A stretch of DNA of 5,623 nucleotides, from contig JAUHWJ010000162.1 in NCBI GenBank assembly GCA_030424705.1, positions 1 to 5,623 of the forward strand. The letters are read 5' to 3'. A program made the translations under genes and the position numbers. Positions 1-4,354 of this stretch are shown in pieces. Each line of letters begins with the position of its first letter. Position 1 is the stretch's first letter. Below the pieces are notes generated by a model, which saw nothing but the letters and a program-made list of their open reading frames with translations, was not told the origin of the DNA and searched no databases. The stretch comes from Alphaproteobacteria bacterium. Its GTDB lineage: Bacteria > Pseudomonadota > Alphaproteobacteria > Rhodobacterales > Rhodobacteraceae.

Positions 1-603
1 CTTCACGTCCATCACAAGCGCGTCGAGCCCGGCGGCGAGCTTCTTCGAGAGGATCGAGGCGGTGATGAGGTCGATGGACTCCACCGTCCCCGTCTCGTCC
101 CTTATCGCATAGAGGACGCGGTCCGCCGGGGCGAGGTCCGCCGTTTGCCCCACGATGGCGCAGCCCGCATGCTCCACCGCAGCGCGAAACGCCTCGGGCG
201 CTGGAGCCGCGTCATATCCCGGTATGGCGGAAAGCTTGTCGAGCGTCCCGCCCGTATGGCCGAGCCCGCGGCCGGAGATCATCGGCACATAGGCTCCGCA
301 GGCGGCCAGCGCAGGGGCGAGCATGAGGCTCACATTGTCCCCCACCCCGCCCGTCGAATGCTTGTCCACGACCGGGCCGGGGAGGGACCAGCGCATCACC
401 CGCCCCGAATCCCGCATCGCGAGCGTGAGCGCCGCCCGCTCTTCCGCCCCCATGCCGCGGAGGAGCACCGCCATCGCGAAGGCCGCGCCCTGGGCCGCCG
501 TGGCCTCGCCCGAAACGAGCGCGGCCATGAAGGCGGAGAGTTCGGCGGCGGAAAGCGCCCCGCCGTCCCGCTTCCTCGCGATGAGCGTCTGCGGGCGGAT
601 CAT
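1..603 (-). CDS. deoA: Thymidine phosphorylase, N-terminal 201 residues (3' end off window)
   Basis: Cytoplasmic enzyme that phosphorolyses thymidine or deoxyuridine to the free base and deoxyribose-1-phosphate. The 201 visible residues line up with the N-terminal half of E. coli DeoA nearly without gaps. The phosphate-binding stretch KHSTGGVGD is at residues 81-89. The family signature begins [11 protein letters not shown] at 110-120. Counterparts of E. coli His85, Arg171, Ser186 and Lys190 are H82, R168 (in AIRD), S183 (in TASIL) and K187. The end of the signature reads DKLS where E. coli has DKLE. I chose the ATG at 603 because it gives an N-terminus ([14 protein letters not shown]) matching E. 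coli length. No purine-rich ribosome site precedes it, and its ATG overlaps the stop of an 8-codon reading frame. It is last of the four visible operon genes, 25 bases after deoC. Roughly 235-240 residues should lie beyond position 1. A pyrimidine-nucleoside phosphorylase of wider specificity is the alternative. Confidence 0.95.
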   Translation of the reverse strand, partial: MIRPQTLIARKRDGGALSAAELSAFMAALVSGEATAAQGAAFAMAVLLRGMGAEERAALTLAMRDSGRVMRWSLPGPVVDKHSTGGVGDNVSLMLAPALAACGAYVPMISGRGLGHTGGTLDKLSAIPGYDAAPAPEAFRAAVEHAGCAIVGQTADLAPADRVLYAIRDETGTVESIDLITASILSKKLAAGLDALVMDVK

Positions 604-626
604 CGCCAGGCGGCCCGGGGAGACAT
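600..626 (-). CDS. Possible 8-codon leader/coupling ORF before deoA
   Basis: This short frame reads MSPRAAWR and stops with a TGA that shares the sequence ATGA with the deoA start codon. An AGGG motif at 636-639 lies 9 bases before its ATG, whereas deoA itself has no recognisable ribosome site. The frame could therefore load ribosomes that restart at deoA. It begins 2 bases after the deoC stop codon. Nothing shows that the peptide is made or functions as a protein, and such a short frame could arise by chance. Confidence 0.2.
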   Translation of the reverse strand: MSPRAAWR

Positions 627-628
627 GC

Positions 629-1405
629 TCAATATCCCTGCGCCCGTTTGGCCGCCCCCCTGTCCTCCAGCGTTTCGACGAGGGCGTCGAGAAGGCCCGA
701 GGCGCCGATGCGGAAGTTCTCCGGCGTCGCCCATCCCTCGCCCATCACCTCGTCTGCAAGGTCGAGGTAATTCGCGGCGTCCTGCGTCGTCCGCACGCCG
801 CCCGCCGCCTTGAAGCCGGCGTTTCCGCCTGCGTCGCGGATCGTCTCCAGCATCGTGCGCGCGGCGCGGAGCGTGGCGTTGACGGCGACTTTCCCTGTCG
901 AGGTCTTGAGGAAATGCGCGCCGCCGTCGAGCGCAAGCTCGCCAGCCCGGCGGATGCGGTCCGTCGTCTCCAGCACCCCGGTCTCGAGGATCGCCTTCAC
1001 CTTCGCGCGCGGGCCAGCAGCCTGCCGCACGCGGCGCACGCGGGTTCGCACCGCCTCCTCCCGCCCTTCGAGGAAGGCGCGATAAGGGATGACGAGGTCG
1101 ATCTCGTCCGCCCCGTCCTCCACGGCCTGTTCCGTCATGTCCGCGACGGCGCCCGCATCCTCCTCCCCGCCGGGGAAGTTCACGACCGTGGCGATCTTCA
1201 CCCCGCGATGGCCGACGAGGCGGTGCGCGAGCGGGACGAAGCGCGGCCAGATGCAGAGCGCGGCGACATGGCCGTGAGCGGTGAAGGCCCGCGCCGCCAG
1301 CGCCTTCACCGCCGCCTCGTCGCAGGCCTCGTCGAGATTGGTGAGGTCAAGCGAGAGGAGCGCCCGCCGCGCCGCGCTCTTCAGCTCCGTTTCGTGCTCA
1401 TTCAT
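629..1405 (-). CDS. deoC: Deoxyribose-phosphate aldolase (class I)
   Basis: Cleaves 2-deoxyribose-5-phosphate to glyceraldehyde-3-phosphate and acetaldehyde through a Schiff base, feeding the deoxyribose of nucleosides into central metabolism. At 258 residues it is nearly the length of E. coli DERA (259) and aligns throughout. The Schiff-base lysine is K167 in FLKTSTGK. The second catalytic lysine is K199 in [10 protein letters not shown], and the acidic partner is D103 in [12 protein letters not shown]51 in the ALCIWPRF stretch matches the conserved N-terminal cysteine. The chain ends in tyrosine (Y258), as does E. coli DERA, where that C-terminal tyrosine contributes to catalysis. The phosphate-site sequence is GASGL where E. 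coli has GASSL, so the second serine is glycine. The start at 1405 overlaps the phosphorylase stop by 8 bases and has a GGGAG ribosome site 8 bases upstream. Confidence 0.97.
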   Translation of the reverse strand: MNEHETELKSAARRALLSLDLTNLDEACDEAAVKALAARAFTAHGHVAALCIWPRFVPLAHRLVGHRGVKIATVVNFPGGEEDAGAVADMTEQAVEDGADEIDLVIPYRAFLEGREEAVRTRVRRVRQAAGPRAKVKAILETGVLETTDRIRRAGELALDGGAHFLKTSTGKVAVNATLRAARTMLETIRDAGGNAGFKAAGGVRTTQDAANYLDLADEVMGEGWATPENFRIGASGLLDALVETLEDRGAAKRAQGY

Positions 1406-2198
1406 CGCGGAAACTCCCGGTGAAGCTGCGGATCAGCGCGCGGAAGCGCGCCTCGGCCTTCGCCGCCTCGCTCTTGGTCTCATGGTGGGAGAGGGCGGCG
1501 CCCGTCATCCCTGCAGCGAGGTTGGTGATGACGGAGACGGCGACGACGGGAAGGCCGGCATGGCGGGCCATGATCGTCTCCGGCGCCGTCGACATGCCGA
1601 CAGCGTCCGCCCCCAGCATCCGGATCGCCGCGATCTCGGCGGGCGTCTCGAAGGAGGGGCCGGAAAACCAGGCGTAGACGCCTTCGAAAAGCTCGATCTC
1701 CGCCTCCTCCGCCCACCAGCGGAGCCGGAGCCGCAGCTTCGGGTCGTAGGCGTCGACCATCGAGACGAAGCGGTCGTCCCCCTGCAGGCCGATCAGCGGG
1801 TCCCGCCCCGAGAAGTTGATGTGGTCGCGGATCATCATGAGCGAGCCCGGCCCCATCTCCGCCCGCGTCGAGCCGGCGGCGTTGGTGAGGAAAAGCGCCT
1901 CGGCCCCGAGCGCGGCGAGGCAATCGATGACGGGCCGCATCGCCGCTGCGTCCCCCGCCTCATAGAAATGTTTGCGCCCCGCGACCATGGCGACCGGCAC
2001 GCCCTCCAGCATCCCGAGCGTCAGCGCGCCGGCATGGCCGCTGACGGTCGAAACGGGGAAGCCCGGCAGCGCCGCAAATGGAAAGCGCGCGGGCTCCTCC
2101 AGCTCCTCCGCCATGCCGCCGAGCCCGGAGCCGAGCACGAAGGCGAGGCGCGGGCGAAGCGGCGTCGAGGCGCGGATGATCTCCTCTGCGGCGCTCAT
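1398..2198 (-). CDS. punA: Purine-nucleoside phosphorylase, trimeric (human/XapA/PunA) class
   Basis: Phosphorolyses purine (deoxy)ribonucleosides to the free base and (deoxy)ribose-1-phosphate. The 266-residue chain carries the full set of trimeric-class motifs: GSGLGG at 23-28, SGHAG around H55, GRKHFYE at 74-80 (phosphate- and sugar-site R75, H77, Y79, E80), TNAAGS at 105-110, GPSFETPAE at 180-188, GMSTAPETIMARH at 201-213 and ITN at 224-226. N226 corresponds to human Asn243, which favours 6-oxopurines (inosine, guanosine) and argues against methylthioadenosine phosphorylase, which has aspartate there. H238 matches human His257. The sequence is unlike the hexameric DeoD class. The ATG at 2198 shares ATGA with the cdd stop and has GGAGGT 6 bases upstream, within the cdd 3' end, so translational coupling is likely. 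The frame stays open far upstream, but the ribosome site and homology fix this start. Confidence 0.96.
   Translation of the reverse strand: MSAAEEIIRASTPLRPRLAFVLGSGLGGMAEELEEPARFPFAALPGFPVSTVSGHAGALTLGMLEGVPVAMVAGRKHFYEAGDAAAMRPVIDCLAALGAEALFLTNAAGSTRAEMGPGSLMMIRDHINFSGRDPLIGLQGDDRFVSMVDAYDPKLRLRLRWWAEEAEIELFEGVYAWFSGPSFETPAEIAAIRMLGADAVGMSTAPETIMARHAGLPVVAVSVITNLAAGMTGAALSHHETKSEAAKAEARFRALIRSFTGSFRDE
1414..1418 (-). promoter_or_regulatory. Ribosome binding site of deoC inside punA
   Basis: GGGAG lies 8 bases before the ATG at 1405, inside the last codons of the phosphorylase gene. It supports the start that produces the 8-base overlap. Confidence 0.65.
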
Positions 2199-2587
2199 TC
2201 CTCGACCTCCAGACTGAAGGCCTCGGGAAGCAGAGCGCCGAGCGTCCAGCGCGCGCGTTCGCCCTCCGGTCCGGCGGAGATCACCGGCGTCTCCGCCGAA
2301 CCAAATTCCGCCAGCTTCTGTCGGCAGCCGCCGCAGGGCGTGCAGGGCCGCGCGCTGTCCGCCCAGACGGCGACTTCCGTGATCCGCGTCTCCCCCGCCA
2401 TGACGAGGGCCGAGAGGGCGGATGGCTCGGCGCACCAGCCCTGCGGGTAGGAAGCGTTCTCGATGTTGCAGCCGGCATAGACGGCGCCCGAGGCTCCGCG
2501 CACCGCCGCGCCGACTCGGAAGCGGGAATAGGGCGCGTAGGCCCTCTTCGCCGCGCCTTCGGCGGCGGCGATCAGATCGGCGGACAT
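2195..2587 (-). CDS. cdd: Cytidine deaminase (small homotetrameric type)
   Basis: Zinc hydrolase converting cytidine and deoxycytidine to uridine and deoxyuridine, which supplies deoxyuridine to DeoA. At 130 residues it has the usual length of the tetrameric Bacillus/human type rather than the longer E. coli type. Substrate-binding residues are F23 (SRFRVGAA), and N41 and E43 (CNIENASYP). The zinc site is C52 with catalytic E54 in WCAEPSAL, plus C85 and C88 in PCGGCRQ. The position after the catalytic glutamate is proline (P55), where B. subtilis has arginine (CAER) that interacts with the zinc cysteines. The ATG at 2587 follows AGGGAG with a 7-base spacer. It is the first gene of the operon and lies downstream of the divergent control region, so it probably sets expression of the genes behind it. 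Confidence 0.97.
   Translation of the reverse strand: MSADLIAAAEGAAKRAYAPYSRFRVGAAVRGASGAVYAGCNIENASYPQGWCAEPSALSALVMAGETRITEVAVWADSARPCTPCGGCRQKLAEFGSAETPVISAGPEGERARWTLGALLPEAFSLEVEE
2205..2210 (-). promoter_or_regulatory. Ribosome binding site of punA inside cdd
   Basis: A full GGAGGT lies 6 bases before the ATG at 2198, within codons for the last residues of cytidine deaminase. It decides the start of the phosphorylase, whose frame is open far upstream, and together with the 4-base ATGA overlap it indicates coupled translation. Confidence 0.8.
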
Positions 2588-2594
2588 GGAGCGT

Positions 2595-2600
2595 CTCCCT
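2595..2600 (-). promoter_or_regulatory. Ribosome binding site of cdd
   Basis: AGGGAG on the minus strand lies 7 bases before the ATG at 2587 and supports that start. Confidence 0.75.
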
Positions 2601-2608
2601 GCGCTTCG

Positions 2609-2618
2609 TTCCCGGGAA
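2609..2618. promoter_or_regulatory. 10-bp perfect palindrome, candidate operator for cdd operon
   Basis: The sequence TTCCCGGGAA is its own reverse complement. It sits 21 bases from the cdd start codon and just upstream of the cdd ribosome site, where a repressor could block transcription or initiation. No regulator is encoded in the window, and the half-site matches no operator I recognise with confidence. A 10-bp palindrome in G+C-rich DNA can occur by chance. Confidence 0.25.
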
Positions 2619-2660
2619 AGTGCGCGCTCCCGCCGCGCCGGGCAAGTGCCGAGCGCGTGA

Positions 2661-2689
2661 TTGAGCGCGGGGCCGGCGCGCGGTATCGA
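2661..2689 (+). promoter_or_regulatory. Candidate sigma-70-like promoter for the EVE gene
   Basis: TTGAGC at 2661-2666 (four matches to TTGACA) and TATCGA at 2684-2689 (TAT matches TATAAT) are separated by exactly 17 bases. The implied transcript would begin near 2696, giving a leader of about 25 bases that just covers the ribosome site at 2708-2713. The match is modest, and alphaproteobacterial promoters are poorly conserved at -10, so this is only a candidate. Confidence 0.35.
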
Positions 2690-2707
2690 GACGGCGAAGC
2701 AGATGCG

Positions 2708-2713
2708 AAAGGA
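2708..2713 (+). promoter_or_regulatory. Ribosome binding site of the EVE gene
   Basis: AAAGGA lies 7 bases before the ATG at 2721. It favours this start over the in-frame TTG at 2661, which would add 20 residues unlike the family N-terminus. Confidence 0.7.
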
Positions 2714-2720
2714 CCGCCCG

Positions 2721-3140
2721 ATGGCCTACTGGCTCTTCAAATCCGAACCCGGCGCCTGGAGCTGGGAGGATCAGGTCGCAAAGGGCGCCGAGGGCGAGGA
2801 GTGGAACGGGGTGCGCAATTATCAGGCGCGCAACAACATGCGGGCGATGAAGATCGGCGATCTCGGCTTCTTCTATCATTCGGTGGACGAGAAGCGCGTC
2901 GTCGGCATCGTCGAGGTCTCCGCCCTGAGCGCGCCCGATTCTACGACGGACGACCCGCGCTGGGATTGCGTCCATGTCCGCGCCGTCGCGCCGATGCCGC
3001 AGCCGGTGACGTTGGAGATGTGCAAGGCGGAGCCGAGGCTGAAGGACATGATCCTCGTGAACAACACGCGCCTCTCCGTGCAGCCGGTTACGGAGGCGGA
3101 GTGGAAGGTGGTGTGCGAACTCGGCGGCTATCGCGCCTGA
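2721..3140 (+). CDS. Stand-alone EVE-domain protein (PUA-like, THYN1-related)
   Basis: A 139-residue protein made of a single EVE domain (PF01878 family), the usual length of bacterial stand-alone members. Family landmarks in order are YWLFKSEP at 3-10, where the conserved protein starts; WNGVRNYQARNNM at 28-40; the FFYHS strand at 50-54; and the VVGIVEV strand at 60-66. EVE domains have a PUA-like fold related to YTH domains. In other systems they are associated with recognition of modified bases in DNA or RNA, including fusions to restriction enzymes, but the ligand of stand-alone bacterial forms is mostly unknown. There is no signal peptide or membrane segment, so it should be cytoplasmic. 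It is the only rightward gene here: divergent from cdd and convergent with the transporter, whose end it overlaps by 13 bases. The family call is firm; the function is not assigned. Confidence 0.9.
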   Translation: MAYWLFKSEPGAWSWEDQVAKGAEGEEWNGVRNYQARNNMRAMKIGDLGFFYHSVDEKRVVGIVEVSALSAPDSTTDDPRWDCVHVRAVAPMPQPVTLEMCKAEPRLKDMILVNNTRLSVQPVTEAEWKVVCELGGYRA

Positions 3141-3146
3141 GCCGCC
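3123..3146. terminator. Inverted repeat spanning the convergent gene ends
   Basis: GGCGGCT at 3123-3129 and AGCCGCC at 3140-3146 form a perfect 7-bp stem with a 10-base loop that contains or abuts both stop codons (EVE gene TGA at 3138-3140, transporter TAG at 3128-3130). Its position suits a shared bidirectional stop for converging transcripts. Neither side has a following T-run, so it is not a standard intrinsic terminator, and G+C-rich chance pairing is possible. Confidence 0.25.
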
Positions 3147-4354
3147 AGCGCCCGCGCGCGCCGCATCACATAGAGCGCCGAGAGGACGGAGAGGCCCGCA
3201 GAGGCGGTCATCAGCGCGAGGAGCGGGGCCGCTCCGCTGTCCGGCGTCAGGAGCGCGCCGGCGAGGGCGGAGAGCCCGGCGCCGCCGCCGATCATCAGCG
3301 CCCCGCCAAGGCCTGAGGCGGACCCCGCGAGGCTCGGGCGGACAGAGAGGAGCCCGGTCGTCGACGCCGGCATCGTGAGCCCGTTCCCGAAGCCGACGAA
3401 GACGCAGAAGCCGAAGACGGCGATGGGGTGCTGCACGACGAAGAGATTGACGAGCAGGCCGATCCCGATCCCGGTCGCGGAGACAAGGCAGCCGATGAAC
3501 ATCAGCCGGTCGATCCCGATCCGCGCGGCGACGCGGCCTGTCACGAGGTTCCCCGTCATGTAGCCGACGGCGACGAAACCGAGATAGAGCCCGGTCGCCG
3601 CCGGGCTCTCCCCGAAGATCGTCCGCGCCACATAGGGCCCGCCGCCGAGCAGCGCGAAGAAGGCGCCGGAGGCGAAGGCGGCGGTGGCGGCGTAGCCCCA
3701 GAAGCGGCGTGCGCGGAAGAGATCGGGATAGGCGCGGAACTGCGCCGTCAGCGAGCCCGAACGGTTCTTGTTCGTCTCCCCGAGATCGGTCCAGACCAGA
3801 ACGAGAATGAAGAGGCCGACCACCACATAGGTCCAGAACGTGCCGCGCCAGCCCAGCGCCTCCTCCATCGCGCCGCCATACATCGGCCCGAACATCGGCA
3901 CGAGCGCCATGGCGGCGGTCATGTACCCGATCTGCGAGGCCGCCTCGTTCGGCGGCAGGAGGTCGCGCACGATGGTGCGCGCGAGCACCATGCCGGAGGC
4001 GACGGCCGCCTGGAGCATCCGGAAGGCCATGAAGGTAGCCCCGTCCTCCGCCCAGAGGCAGCCGAGCGAGGCGAGGACGAAGATCGCGAGCCCGCCGAGG
4101 ATCACCGGGCGCCGCCCGTAACGGTCCGAGAGCGGGCCGATCAGGAGCTGCATCAGCGCCGTCATGCCGAGATAGCCCGAGAGCGCGAACTGCATGAACC
4201 CGTAGGAGACGGCGAGATCCCCGGCCATGGTCGGCAGGGAGGCGATGAATGCGTTCATCGCGAAGACGCTGATCGAGGTGACCAACACGAGCGTGACGAG
4301 GACCGGCGGCGTCCGCCGGTCCCCGAAGGTCGCGCCCGCGTCGGCGAGGTTCAA
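3128..4354 (-). CDS. MFS transporter, Bcr/CflA (drug:H+ antiporter) subfamily
   Basis: An inner-membrane major facilitator protein of 408 residues with about 12 predicted membrane segments, the first at roughly 17-40 and the last at roughly 375-397. The loop 2-3 signature is GPLSDRYGRRP at 73-83. The FRMLQA and ARTIVRDL stretches at 111-116 and 125-132, and the P-x-x-GP-x-x-GG motif in segment 5 followed by GWR at 168-170, are typical of the Bcr/CflA group, which exports drugs and small metabolites using protons. The actual substrate is unknown. The start is TTG at 4354, sharing TTGA with the oxidoreductase stop. No ATG or GTG lies near it in frame, and the next ATG (4258) would fall inside the first membrane segment. 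No good ribosome site is visible, so translation probably depends on coupling. The C-terminus ends in a short basic tail and overlaps the EVE gene by 13 bases. Confidence 0.88.
   Translation of the reverse strand: MNLADAGATFGDRRTPPVLVTLVLVTSISVFAMNAFIASLPTMAGDLAVSYGFMQFALSGYLGMTALMQLLIGPLSDRYGRRPVILGGLAIFVLASLGCLWAEDGATFMAFRMLQAAVASGMVLARTIVRDLLPPNEAASQIGYMTAAMALVPMFGPMYGGAMEEALGWRGTFWTYVVVGLFILVLVWTDLGETNKNRSGSLTAQFRAYPDLFRARRFWGYAATAAFASGAFFALLGGGPYVARTIFGESPAATGLYLGFVAVGYMTGNLVTGRVAARIGIDRLMFIGCLVSATGIGIGLLVNLFVVQHPIAVFGFCVFVGFGNGLTMPASTTGLLSVRPSLAGSASGLGGALMIGGGAGLSALAGALLTPDSGAAPLLALMTASAGLSVLSALYVMRRARALAAQAR

Larger units (their letters stand above)
2588..2720. promoter_or_regulatory. 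Divergent intergenic control region (cdd / EVE gene)
   Basis: This 133-base gap separates the start codons of cdd (leftward) and the EVE-domain gene (rightward) and is the only sizeable non-coding DNA in the window. It must hold the promoter for the EVE gene and very probably the operon promoter. It contains a perfect 10-bp palindrome near cdd, a candidate rightward -35/-10 pair, and a ribosome site at each end. I find no convincing leftward -35/-10 pair; the best spaced candidate matches the consensus poorly. No riboswitch-like or attenuator-like structure stands out. Confidence 0.7.

Noticed and set aside
323..2450. Long overlapping plus-strand frames opposite deoA, deoC, punA and cdd
   Set aside because: They mirror highly conserved enzymes on the other strand and show no family motifs; they result from codon bias with few A/T-rich stops.
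2617..2645. Leftward promoter for cdd (TTGCCC, 17 bases, CACTTT)
   Set aside because: The -10 element matches the consensus at only two positions, so it is not reported as a feature although spacing is right.
2618..2649. Direct repeat AAGTGC at 2618 and 2644 in the intergenic region
   Set aside because: Six bases repeated at 26-base spacing with diverging flanks is too short to separate from chance.
2661..2720. Upstream TTG start adding 20 residues to the EVE protein
   Set aside because: The added residues do not resemble the family N-terminus, the ATG at 2721 has a good ribosome site, and the region holds a candidate promoter.
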